Shown: positions 1 to 7,815 of the stretch, in pieces
Layout: the number at the start of each line of letters is the position of its first letter
Position numbering within the stretch: the first letter of the stretch is position 1
Assembly: GCA_004151065.3 (NCBI GenBank)
Contig: NWUY0300010175.1
Coordinates: forward strand, 39,409-51,084
Direction of reading: 5' to 3'
DNA length: 11,676 nt
Source: Larix sibirica
Lineage: Eukaryota > Streptophyta > Pinopsida > Pinales > Pinaceae
Position numbers and translations under genes: made by a program
Notes under the pieces: model-generated
Told to the model about the DNA's origin: nothing
What the model saw: the letters and a program-made list of their open reading frames with translations, nothing else
Databases searched by the model: none

Positions 1-216
1 AGGGGATTCCAAAAGCATCGCAGCGACATGTAGAGGATTCGTTTAGCCGTTCCCGCGGTGACAAGCTTCTGCTATGGCATGATTTAAGATGCTCACTGCC
101 TCTGGGGTTAGAGTATGCTGCACTCTGCTTAGCCCTGCTTGGAAACTTTCTTGATAAGGAAATCAATTTTCAGAAACTATATCTAGATCTTTCTTAGCTT
201 AGAAAAATAAATTCTC

Positions 217-334
217 AACGAAGAACTTCCCAGGGTAGTTGAAATTTAATAGGAGGAAGATGGTTTTTGAAATTTAACGAAGAACTTCTGAGGGTAGCTG
301 AAATTTAAGAGGGGGAAGCTGGTTTTTGAAATTT
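217..334. repeat. 59-bp tandem duplication, two copies
   Basis: Two head-to-tail copies, 217-275 and 276-334, differ at about 6 of 59 positions (near 90% identity). Each begins AACGAAGAACTTC and contains GAAATTTAA, with a related GAAATTTAAC at its end, so the unit itself looks built from a shorter repeat. No coding frame runs through it. It looks like a local non-coding duplication. Confidence 0.85.
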
Positions 335-484
335 AACAAGCCCCTACAACTGTTGATTTCTCCTAGACGACCATCAACTTCTAGATATGCTGCAATTGAC
401 AAAATCATGACTGTAGCTCCCTAGAATGCCATGGACTGCAGTGCAGTCAGCAACTGTAGGCACAAGTGCAGATCCATGCAACAC

Positions 485-655
485 CTGGCAAACACTTACC
501 TCGATCCAATACCAGCATTAAGAACCTGCACTGTGTATGCAGAGCATTAAGAACCTAGTGCAGAGCTGGCAAACACTTACCCCAATCCAATATCAACATT
601 AAGAACCTGCACTGTGTATGCATAGCATTAATAAATTGCACTATGTATGCAGAGC
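485..655. repeat. ~81-bp tandem duplication with inner sub-repeat
   Basis: The first unit starts at 485 and the second at 566; both begin CTGGCAAACACTTACC and continue with a shared AATCCAATA/ATTAAGAACCTGCACTGTGTATGC core. Within the units, the segment CATTAAGAACCT plus CACTGTGTATGCAGAG recurs at roughly 30-35 bp spacing, so there is a second level of repetition. The last sub-copy (about 625-655) is more diverged. Non-coding. Confidence 0.8.
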
Positions 656-880
656 TGATGCAGAAACATTTAAACCAAGATGAGGTCAGCCCGCCGCCCC
701 CTCCTGGGGTGGGAAAACCTAGGGTTACGTCATCCTCCTGCAACCAATAACAATTCAAAAAAATCTATTTAAAAAAATGCCATTTAATATCTTATATATT
801 AAACTATAGTTTAAACTATAATATGAAACATTTATAGGATATAGGCCCAAATTAATAGGACATACACGATATATATATGA

Positions 881-893
881 TCCCCTTCGGGGA
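881..893. other. Small perfect GC hairpin in AT-rich DNA
   Basis: TCCCC and GGGGA pair around a TTC loop, or as a shorter stem with a UUCG tetraloop. It stands out because the surrounding 100 bp is very AT-rich. There is no U tract and no adjoining gene, so no function is assigned. Confidence 0.35.
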
Positions 894-1158
894 CATAATA
901 ATTCTCCTAACTAGTTATGAAATGCAATATAGCATAGATCATAGATATTGTTGCAAAAAGAGATCATGTGATTAGCGATAAATGAATGAGTAGCACATTG
1001 ACACAATAAAGTATTTTGGAAAACGAAGTGATTTTATATAATAAAATATTATAAAATTAATAAATGTTCTAAAGATGGTTAATGCAATACAATCTCTTTT
1101 TTTCAAAAGAAAAATGTGTTCCTTGTTATTATTAGAATGAATCAAAGAAACAAAACCT

Positions 1159-1291
1159 TTACATCTGTTCACGGGCCATTAATGCCATACATAAGACAAA
1201 TATCAACCCATACTATGCATTCCCAACAAAGCCACCTGGTTCTAAATATTTACATATGGTCATAGGCCATCAATGTCATTCAAAAGACATA
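1159..1291 (-). repeat. Imperfect 42-bp direct repeat in LINE 3' UTR
   Basis: 1159-1200 and 1250-1291 align over 42 bp with about 9 differences (near 79%). Both contain GGCCAT-AATG and AAGACA in the same places and lie 91 bp apart, between the ORF2 stop and the A tail of the minus-strand LINE. Short tandem units in 3' UTRs occur in LINEs and can differ between subfamilies. No protein is read from it. Confidence 0.6.
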
Positions 1292-1408
1292 CAAGTGCAA
1301 TAGAACAAACTCTCTGAAGTACAAAACTGGAAATACAAACTTAATTCCAAATAATACTTGACAACACTACCGACCAGTAAATACTAGTTGATAAAGGAGA
1401 TTGAGTCT

Positions 1409-2767
1409 TCAAAATAAGAGTACCCTCCAGGTATTCAGATTATGCAAAATCCACTCAGGTTCACCGGTTTCCATCTTTGAAAGATTGTTTGTTGTAGAGT
1501 TGAATTCCCTATAAATATAACTGATAGAAATTTCCAAAAATGAAGCAATGAGTATTGGAATTCGATCGCACCGTTGATTCAAAAATAACAATTGTAAAAT
1601 AGATGCACCATTTTCCCAGTTGACTATTACCTTTGAATCACCAAATACACATAAGGAATTGATACCAATGAGAGATGCAAAATGTAATAACCCCCACAGT
1701 GCTAGTAATTCATCTCTATAGTTGGTGTCCTATCCACAGTTCATCCAAAGTTTGAAAGTATGCTCTTCATTTATCCTTAATACCATTCCACAACCACAAT
1801 CCCCAATCTGAGTAGCCCCATCAAAGTAACCTGAAACTGAATGATCAGGAGTGGAGGGTTCAGATATTTGTCTTCTTTTCCTTGACCTCCCCTTAGAGTG
1901 AAACACTCTATACTGCCCCAGAATTTTCATGCTACATGCCACCAAATTAGGAATCTTATTTTCAAAAAGGGCTTCATTCCTAGAATTCCATATACCCCAA
2001 CTAAAAAAAGCAAGAAGGAACTTGTGAGATTTGGTCGAATCCACCCAATTTCTAAAATTGGTTTCAACAGAAGAATTACCCCATTCCTGAGTAATGTTTA
2101 GGTCATATTTCATATCATTCCAATTGCTTTTGCAAAAGGTACAATTCACAAATAGATGAGAAACAGTTTCGTAGTTGCTTCTACACAAAATACAAAAGTA
2201 AGGCCCAAACCATCCTCTTCTAACCAGGTTATCCAAAGTCAATATGTGGTTTTCTAAGCATAACCAAAAAAAACATTTAATTCTCATTGGAAAGCACCAT
2301 TTCCAAAGTCTATGATACCACTATTTGGCTTTATCCTCATAATTAAAATGGGAAATAGCATCATAAACCACTTTGGCACTTACCTGTCTTGTAGCTCCAT
2401 TCCAAGCCCAAACTAGCAAATATTCTTCCTCATTCAATCTAATACCTACTTTATTGAGAGAATCAATGTATGCAGCCCATTCTTTTGTCCATTGTCCTCC
2501 AAGTACCAAATCTTCAGCAAGAAGCCAATATGAGCTAGAACTTCTCAACCAAGAAGGTCTTTTGATTTGATCCAAGGTACAGAACCCACATTCTTCCAAG
2601 TAATATCTGACATAAGAGGAAAGTACAAATGTCTCCCCTCCACCTATGAAGGGATCTATCCTTGCAATTACTTGAGTACCCTTCCCCACTTTCCATGATA
2701 ACCACTTGCTAATCCAAAGGAGAGCCCGAACAAATCCATTCCATAAATTTGAAATATTCTTTGTGTA
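1409..2767 (-). pseudogene. LINE ORF2 C-terminus: zf-RVT plus RNase H
   Basis: One continuous minus-strand frame of about 450 codons is broken by just two TAG stops (2321-2323 and 1730-1732). The zf-RVT part reads P.RIKCFFWL, then RRGW, then a CILC pair and an H-x4-C (HLFVNC), the usual Cys/His pattern of plant LINEs, followed by the WGIWNSRNEALFE block. RNase H follows: the first Asp is in YFDGA (codon 1820-1822), the Glu in DELLAL (1709-1711), the second Asp in VFGDSK (1637-1639), and the late YREFN..NNLSK block matches the C-terminal HxYRExNxxAD region with changes. In life this domain would remove RNA from the RNA-DNA hybrid during retrotransposition. The stops and missing upstream domains make it non-functional, but the decay is light, suggesting a fairly young copy. 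Confidence 0.87.
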
Positions 2768-2770
2768 TTA

Positions 2771-2908
2771 TAAGATTTCAAATTCTATAATATAAATCTA
2801 AATAAATTATATTTATTACAATATTTAAATAAAAAATATATAAACTTTAAAATAATTATAAATATGTTAAAAAGTTAAAAGTCACTGCAAATATATATAT
2901 CAAAACTC
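2771..2908. other. Very AT-rich spacer between two LINE tails
   Basis: The stretch is almost only A and T, with ATATATATAT at about 2891-2900 and no frame of interest on either strand. It separates the 5' end of the first LINE fragment from the target site of the second. Confidence 0.6.
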
Positions 2909-2920
2909 AACCAACACTAA
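2909..2920. repeat. Target-site duplication, left copy
   Basis: AACCAACACTAA lies directly beside the T run (2923-2930) that is the complement of a LINE A tail. The identical 12-mer occurs at 3898-3909, on the far side of the element. Beyond the 12 bp the two flanks still resemble each other (ACTC versus ACTTA). Confidence 0.85.
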
Positions 2921-3897
2921 TATTTTTTTTGAAATAGAAAAACCAGGAATTTTCATTCAAGGAGAGTAATAATTACAACCCTCATGTGCCCCAACATAGT
3001 TAAAAAAGTGACTTTAAACATTTCTTAGACCGGAACTTTCAAGTCATAAAAAAACTATTGATCTAACAGTTAAACAAAATTTAAAAGTAAATAATATCCT
3101 TATCAAGTATATAGTCCTATCTTACAAAACAGGATGTTGTGATCTTAAAAATTTGTGGCATCCACAAAAGTATTAAAAGTCGGTTAGCACAGAGTTCCTC
3201 ATCTCTTCCATCCGACCTAGGTGACCTTTAGTAATAATGAAGTGGTTTTCAATTAATTCCAATCCTTCTTTTGAAATTTTGTCTGCGATCTTGTTTTATT
3301 CTCTATACATGTGCACAAAGATAATTTTTTTAAGTGACCAACAATTTCCATCAACTAATCTGCAATAGGATTGAGAACAATATTTTGCACTCGAGCTTCG
3401 CCTTTCATCCACTTGATCACTGGAAGTGAGCCTCTAAATACCTACAAAGAAAGAATCCCTTTGTCCAACACAAAATTTAATAAGTAGTATAAGATCGTAA
3501 TTCCACCCTATTACTTGTACCCAAACCCAAATTTGCTTTGAAATTAAAGAAATGAGATTCAAAGAGGTGGAGGCAGAATCCAATCCCAAAATATCTATCA
3601 TCACTCTAGCATGCACCTTAAAAAAAACTTCAAGGAGAGGACTCGTCAATTTGAAGATCTTGCAAGATCCTGGGAGGCAACTGCTTTGGGGCCATTTTAA
3701 AATGAGGAAGAAGACTCAATACTTGTGCATATATTTTGAAAGTTGGAGTTACTATATCCTCAAAGAGTACTACATTCCTCGCAAGCCAGATACCCCATAG
3801 TATCAAGTAAGGAAAAGCCTGCATAGCCTCCAATTCCTTTTTGGAGAACTAGGTTCTGAGGCAATCTTCTTAGTTAATCCTAGACCATAAAGACTTA
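2921..3897 (-). mobile_element. 5'-truncated LINE copy with 12-bp TSD
   Basis: This is a complete insertion unit of about 977 bp on the minus strand. It runs from a truncated 5' end at about 3897 to an A tail (T run 2923-2930). The 3' end reads, on the minus strand, CTTGAATGAAAATTCC then CTATTTCAAAAAAAA, a typical plant LINE terminus. A perfect 12-bp direct repeat flanks it (2909-2920 and 3898-3909), the mark of target-primed reverse transcription. It belongs to the same broad RNase H-bearing L1 group as the element at 1097-2770 but is much more decayed and shorter. Confidence 0.88.
3235..3887 (-). pseudogene. Decayed LINE RNase H region
   Basis: On the minus strand the stretch 3780-3833 gives FPYLILWGIWLARN, matching the WGIW.(A/S)RN block before RNase H in plant LINEs. 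Then come FF-stop-GA (the FFDGA site with its Asp codon lost to a stop, near 3626), GIGFCLH, LGLGTSNRVEL (Glu kept) and VFRGSLPVIKWM, where the usual GDS is RGS, so the second catalytic Asp is lost. The C-terminal block HMYRE-stop-NKIADKISKEGL is near 3240-3315. Several stops and at least one frame change interrupt it. With two of three catalytic carboxylates gone, it could not act as RNase H even if expressed. Confidence 0.82.
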
Positions 3898-3909
3898 AAC
3901 CAACACTAA
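3898..3909. repeat. Target-site duplication, right copy
   Basis: The same AACCAACACTAA 12-mer as at 2909-2920, directly next to the truncated 5' end of the minus-strand LINE. It fixes the right edge of the insertion. Confidence 0.85.
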
Positions 3910-4519
3910 ACTAGTTGCAATGGTATATAAAATTCTACATAGAATAATAATAACAATCCAATATTTAGTTATTTTTTTATTTTTTTTATTTAAGAGAATT
4001 GGTAACAAATTAAGATTCCCTAAACTAAAAAAAAAAATTGCACATCCACTTTTACTATAAAAATATAGAATACAAAATTTACTTATATGTTATTCACTGT
4101 TAATGAGCTTTACATGTATTTTATAATAATTGGACTCCTCTCGGCCCACGTACGCTACCTAACCCACACGTTAACTAGGCCCGCACCATCAATACAAAGG
4201 TGATAGATAGGCATCAAGTGGAGGAGAGGGAGAAAAGGGGGGATGGGACAAATGGGCAAATGGAAACCCCAAAGAATGACGAAAGGGCATGAGGATAGTA
4301 CATTGAAAGGAATAGTGTAGGTGGGAGAAGGATGTTTTCTATTAAATATTTTCTTGTTTAATTTTATTTATTATATATTTGTATTCTTAACTATTGTTTT
4401 TCATTAATTCATTCTAATTTTTCCTCCCTCGCTCAAATTAACCCTATCAGCTACTTCATTTTATCTTATTTAAACAAGAACCGGCTATTCCTTTTATATC
4501 ATTTCAGCTTCTCGTTCCC
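3910..4519. other. Non-coding stretch, AT-rich then purine-rich
   Basis: No frame of interest is seen. 3950-4080 is AT-rich with long T and A runs. 4135-4200 is GC-richer (GGCCCACGTACG, CCCGCACC). 4215-4330 is strongly purine-rich on the plus strand. A CTCCTCTC near 4135 is matched inversely by GAGGAGAG near 4222, but the arms are too short to call an inverted repeat. From 4440 onward the DNA leads into the ribozyme-like motif. Confidence 0.5.
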
Positions 4520-4557
4520 CTGAAGATGGGTGGAGTGTCCACTCGAAACGTTGGGTA
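4520..4557 (+). ncRNA. Hammerhead-ribozyme-like core (degenerate)
   Basis: The plus strand shows the hammerhead core parts in order: CUGAAGA (4520-4526, fitting CUGANGA), one extra U, a 7-bp stem II GGGUGGA/UCCACUC (4528-4534 with 4538-4544, one G-U pair) closed by a GUG loop, GAAA (4545-4548), a possible 2-bp helix III (AC 4548-4549 with GU 4555-4556), and a GUA that would be the cleavage triplet ending at 4557. Type I hammerheads with a tiny helix III are known from Penelope-like retroelements, a group also reported in conifers. Against activity: there is an unpaired U between A9 and stem II, and I cannot pair a helix I (GUUCCC against UCUAAA fails). No Penelope-type RT or GIY-YIG coding was seen nearby. 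It may be a relic of such an element's terminal repeat, or chance. Confidence 0.4.
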
Positions 4558-4560
4558 TCT

Positions 4561-5170
4561 AAATTCTCACACAATGTAAATCCAAAAGAATACACACAAT
4601 GAATTACCATTGAAAACATGCATACTCAAAGAGTACATCATGTTTTGTGCAGACGTAATACCTTATGGATGATTTGGCTAATCTAGCTTGTAGTATTCAA
4701 TTTGGAATGTTGAACAAAAGAGGTGGGAATCCAACCTTCACCCACCTTCCTTGATAATTAACTCACATATAAACCCTTTGATTATGCCACCTAATGATTT
4801 GGACAAGTAGCAATGTAAGTACTCTAGGATTAATGAATTGAATTTGGGTTAGATCCATCGTGCTTTCCACATTATAATTTCGTAGATGGAAATGCTTGTG
4901 TTCTTTGTCGCGATGAGATGGTGAAAGGTGTGTTTTTTTATTGTTTGTTTCTAGAAAATTCCCCAACCTCTTCTTCTTGTTATCCCTCATCGCCAATTTC
5001 TGGAGATTAAAAAGAGCTCTAACATATGTCCCTTTTGATAGTTTATCACCTGTAATCTTGTCTCATCTCGTGAACAAAATTTCACTTATGTTCTGTGTTT
5101 GCAAGAGATTAGGAATCAACAACATTGTTTGTTCTTGGAATAGACAACAATAAGATCATTGGAATGTTAG
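4561..5170. other. Non-coding stretch
   Basis: Short open frames exist on both strands (for example 4763-4996 minus and 4941-5153 plus), but they show no recognisable motif and overlap each other, so I do not call them genes. No RNA gene, terminal repeat or repeat array was found. If the ribozyme-like motif marks a Penelope-type terminal repeat, part of it could extend into this stretch, but no second copy is present to test that. Confidence 0.45.
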
Positions 5171-5712
5171 CCAACCACTACGAACATCCCAATAGTTGTG
5201 CCTTCTATAAGAGTTCAAAACTTCATAGAGCAGTTTGTAGATGTGAAAGGCATTGTGGCAAGGGGTAGGAATTTGTATCCTTGTTTGAAAGAAGGTGGGA
5301 TACCATGAAATAATTAGGAACAAAATCACTTCATGGATATCCATTTGTTACAAAGGAAATTCATTTATATGAAGGCCCAATTAGAAAATATCAAAGGAAA
5401 ACAGGTTTAAGTGGAAATTAAAGAAGACAGTAATACTGACAAGCTTGAGGAAGTGAAGGAGAATATTAGAGTTCTATAGGACAAAGCTAAGATCTTGTAT
5501 TGGAGCAAAGACTCGGGTTCAAGGATCTAAGGAATTTAGTTTCCCATTCCCCCTATGTCGGCTGTCTTGTCATGGATCAAATGGTATCCCACTACAAGGA
5601 TAGATTCCAACAAAACTCTAAACATGCATGGAAGGAAACTTCAACAATCTTTTCATCAAAGGAAAAAAGTAAGCAAAACACTCTCGGTTGGTATGGAACC
5701 AACAATATTTGA
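5171..5712 (+). pseudogene. Unidentified decayed coding sequence
   Basis: Plus-strand frame 2 from 5171 to about 5524 reads as a protein-like sequence (VQNFIEQFVDVKGIVARG, then a lysine- and glutamate-rich part with KLEEVKENIRVL and DKAKILYWSKDSGSRI) interrupted by four stops. Each stop can be explained by one C-to-T change: TGA from CGA, TAG from CAG, TAA from CAA and TAG from CAG. After a probable frame change, frame 1 is open from about 5488 to 5712 (GFKDLRNLVSHSPYVG...), with no ATG at its head. I do not recognise the family. The even charge pattern suggests an alpha-helical protein. It could be a retrotransposon gag-like remnant or a decayed host exon. It lies alone between non-coding stretches. 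Confidence 0.3.
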
Positions 5713-6237
5713 TTCTTTATAACTCTATTTTTTATCAATGGAATAATTATTGTTGTATACAAGCCATGTAGCTAGCTCTAAAAATAATCTTTTGAAAATA
5801 GGGTAGATAGGTAGTAATTTTGTGGAGATTATTAAGAGCTTTGAAGTCTTTAAGAGAATACTACTCATCAAATTGTGTATTAATATGTTGGATGGTTCGG
5901 CCACAACCCCATTTTAATATAAAAGTAATATTTTAGTTGTATAAAAAAACACTTAATATATGATTAAATATAGTTTATGTGTGTGTTTGTGTGTGTTAAA
6001 TTTATTTTTTCTTCAAAGACATTACAATAATAATAATTAATAAATAAGAATATGTGCAATTTTGGATTGTTTTATTGTTGGCAAGCAAAGATTTTCATTT
6101 TCATTGAGGTATTCTCACTGGGTGTTTTCACTACATACGTTTGAAACCCTAATTGATGGTATTGACCTAACTAGGGGCATAAGCTCTTTCTCCCAATCTT
6201 GTTATAATTTATTTCCTCGTTATTTATTTATTCCAAT
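5713..6237. other. Non-coding, AT-rich; possible 5' UTR of next element
   Basis: AT-rich DNA with a short TG-rich microsatellite at about 5978-5997 and an ATAATAATAATTAATAAATAA stretch near 6028-6048. No coding frame. The last 100-150 bp before 6238 are more balanced in base composition and may be the 5' UTR of the L1-like element that begins with the ATG at 6238, though no internal promoter motif can be named. Confidence 0.4.
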
Positions 6238-6408
6238 ATGAAAAAGGCATCGCATTTACCAAAAACATCTAAGAAGGGGAAACCTGATAGGGTAACCCAA
6301 TATAGTCTTTGGGAATATAGAGAATCTTTAGGTAAACATACGGAAGAAATAGAATATAAACTCCAAACATATTAAGGGAAAATTCTTGATAATAAGTTTG
6401 CATCATTT

Positions 6409-6573
6409 GAAGACAATATTCAAAAACAAATAGACATTAAAATAATAGGATTGGAGAATAAGTTGGAGAAAATGGAGATGAGATTACAATAAATAGAAAA
6501 TCAAAACCAAGAAAATAAACAATCAACCCAAGAATGAGAGGTTGATAATCTAGAAAATCATAATATGAAGAAN
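6409..6573 (+). repeat. Long direct repeat, left copy (possible TSD)
   Basis: This coiled-coil-coding stretch is repeated at 6927-7076. The two copies are about 90% identical (roughly 15 substitutions) apart from a 12-bp and a 3-bp gap. The left copy ends at the undetermined base 6573, exactly where the inserted LINE tail begins. It carries two in-frame stops that the right copy lacks. Confidence 0.85.
6573..6573. other. Undetermined base (N) at repeat/insert junction
   Basis: The only N in the window falls on the exact boundary between the left direct-repeat copy and the inserted LINE tail. In the right copy the matching base is C (7076). It may mark a sequencing ambiguity or an assembly join. 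Confidence 0.9.
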
Positions 6574-6925
6574 GGAACTCTGATTGAGTCGGTCTCCCTG
6601 AGCTTATTCTAGTAGGTCAACGATCGTCTTGATGGTTTAGTTTGGTATTTTTCTTGAGAGTTAAATGTTTGAGCAATGTTGCTCTGCTTCTCCGCTCATA
6701 GGCTTGACTTGCTCTCGATAATTTGTTTAGCAAAGATTTGTTTGTAAGGAATTTATGTTCAGTATGACTGTTTTTTAGGGTGTTCCCCCTTTTTTCCTCT
6801 TATGGTTTATGCAAATTATAGGCTAGCTGAAAGCCTCTTTCACTAGTCTTCTTTCGATGGAATGTCGGTAGCAACTTTGATTCCAAGGAATAACAAGTTG
6901 TTTTTTTTCATTGTGAAAAAAAAAA
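6574..6925 (+). mobile_element. 3' end of another LINE, 5'-truncated, with A tail
   Basis: About 350 bp of non-coding DNA with the look of a plant LINE 3' UTR: TTGTTTAG, GTGTTCCCCCTTTTTTCC, GGCTAGCTGAAAGCCTC and AATGTCGGTAGCAACTTTG, then a T-rich stretch and ten A at 6916-6925. It sits inside the coiled coil of the L1-like element and is flanked by the long direct repeat, as a retroposed copy flanked by a target-site duplication would be. It carries no coding region, so its family cannot be named from domains. Confidence 0.65.
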
Positions 6926-6926
6926 C

Positions 6927-7076
6927 GAAGGAAAGATTTAGAAACAAATAGAGATTAAAATAATAAGATTGGAGAAAATGGAGATTAGATTACAAGAAAT
7001 AGAAAAGCAAATACAAGAAAATAAACAATCAACACAAGGAGAAGTTGATAATCTAGAAAATCATAATATGAAGAAC
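6927..7076 (+). repeat. Long direct repeat, right copy (possible TSD)
   Basis: Begins one base after the A tail of the nested LINE (GAAGGAAAGATTT against GAAGACAATATTC in the left copy) and ends at AAGAAC, matching AAGAAN at 6568-6573. It reads on openly into the rest of the coiled coil (EIKELEEKLNN), so this copy is the one continuous with the downstream part of the element. Confidence 0.85.
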
Positions 7077-7578
7077 GAGATTAAAGAGTTAGAAGAAAAA
7101 CTAAATAACAATTTGACCCTAAACAGTTTAGAGGGTAAATTGGATAACAAACCCATCAAAGAGAAAATGAATAAGCATATAGATTTAGACTATGAGCATA
7201 GTAAATGAGCCTTGAACCTCATCATTTGTTGTTTGAGAGAGGAGAAAGAAGAGGACACACTATCACTAGTAAAGGAAAAACTACAAGAAAAATTACAAAT
7301 TGAAACAACTTGTCTCATAGAAGCAAAGATGCATAGATAGGTTAATTTGTGTCAAGGTAAGCTCTAATGGCCATAAATATGGAATACTCAGTAAAACCCT
7401 CAATCTAAAAGGGATAGAAATGCTTATAACTGAAGATCCCATTCCATGATATCAAGCTAAATTAAGAAAGGAATTTCAAAAGGTAAAAGAAATTAGAAAG
7501 GAAGGAAAATGTGCAAAAATCGGAAATAGAAAATCTATTATTAGGGATAAAGACCAAAAATATAACAACAAATAGGAA

Positions 7579-7815
7579 TTTGGGACACTCTGGATCCTCT
7601 CTTGGAACTGGCATGGCTTCCCATGGAGGAAAGGCCTCATCTTAAGGTGGATCCCGAGTGAAATTGATATTACATTGCTTATTGAAACTTGGGAGCATGA
7701 AGAATATAAGGTCCCTAATATAGAATAATTTGTCTTGTGAGAGGTTTGGAATAAGAGATCCTACCATAGAGGGATCATAAGCATGGCTAGGATGTGTTCT
7801 TCCACTTTGGGATGA
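7579..7815 (+). pseudogene. AP-type endonuclease domain, N-terminal part
   Basis: Frame 1 reads LWILSWNWHGFPWRKG (7588-7635), the first strand of exonuclease/endonuclease/phosphatase folds with its metal-site Asn (SWN). DITLLIETW follows, with the catalytic Glu at 7684-7686, then EYKVPNI and WNKRSYHRG, a block usual before GGIA in LINE endonucleases. This domain would nick target DNA to prime reverse transcription. Stops after VPNIE and VL and the loss of similarity after RSYHRG leave about a third of the domain. It is in the same frame as the ORF1 C-terminal domain, with only a TAG (7573-7575) between and no ATG of its own near the start, which suggests an originally fused or read-through product. 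Confidence 0.75.

Larger units (their letters stand above)
1..1096. other. Non-coding left flank
   Basis: No coding region on either strand is convincing here; the short open frames have no family motifs and sit over repeats. The visible content is two short tandem duplications (listed separately), a GC-richer patch at about 688-735 with a TGACGTAA-type ACGT core read on the minus strand (725-732), and then AT-rich DNA from about 755. The ACGT core could bind bZIP factors, but a single site means little. Confidence 0.6.
1097..2770 (-). mobile_element. 5'-truncated plant L1-type LINE (3' part)
   Basis: Reading the minus strand from about 2767 downward gives the C-terminal part of a non-LTR retrotransposon ORF2: the LWNG.. 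and W..GKGTQV region that follows the reverse transcriptase, then a zf-RVT domain, then RNase H, then a stop at 1409-1411, about 300 bp of 3' UTR, and an A tail seen as seven T on the plus strand (1097-1103). The endonuclease and RT domains are absent, as expected of a copy truncated during target-primed reverse transcription. The 5' limit is placed near the in-frame stop at 2768-2770, where the sequence turns very AT-rich. I could not find a clean target-site duplication. Insertion is into non-coding DNA. Confidence 0.85.
6238..7578 (+). pseudogene. LINE ORF1-like: coiled coil, RRM-like, CTD-like
   Basis: From ATG 6238 a lysine-rich start (MKKASHLPKTSKKGK) is followed by heptad-like text rich in E, K, N, Q and L. 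This is the coiled coil that would trimerise the RNA-binding ORF1 protein. After the nested insert the coiled coil repeats (6969-7205) and leads to NLIICCLREEKEEDTL (7215-7262), like the first strand and loop of the ORF1p RRM. After a frame change near 7335-7351 comes VKVSSNGHKYGILSKT, then KGIEMLITEDPIP and YQAKLRKEFQKVKEIRKEGK (7411-7512), matching the tail of the RRM and the CTD of L1-type ORF1p. Stops at 6373-6375, 7206-7208, 7337-7339, at the P-stop-Y site (7447-7449) and at 7573-7575 break it. This arrangement is familiar from animal L1s, while most plant L1s carry a CCHC/DUF4283-type ORF1. Assignment is by motif order only. Confidence 0.62.

Noticed and set aside
555-758. Minus-strand open frame with a glycine run, as a possible gene
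   Set aside because: It runs across the 81-bp tandem repeat, has no recognisable domain, and the glycine run comes from a local GC-rich patch.
881-893. TCCCC-TTC-GGGGA hairpin as a transcription terminator
   Set aside because: No U tract and no upstream gene; the window is eukaryotic, where this form of terminator is not expected.
1898-2101. Plus-strand open frame inside the first LINE
   Set aside because: It is antisense to the clear zf-RVT/RNase H frame and has no family motif.
4135-4230. Short inverted repeat CTCCTCTC/GAGGAGAG as a MITE terminus
   Set aside because: Arms are only 8 bp and low in complexity, with no flanking target duplication.
4941-5153. Plus-strand 70-codon open frame as a gene
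   Set aside because: No motif, overlaps an equally long minus-strand frame, and its length is expected by chance in AT-rich DNA.
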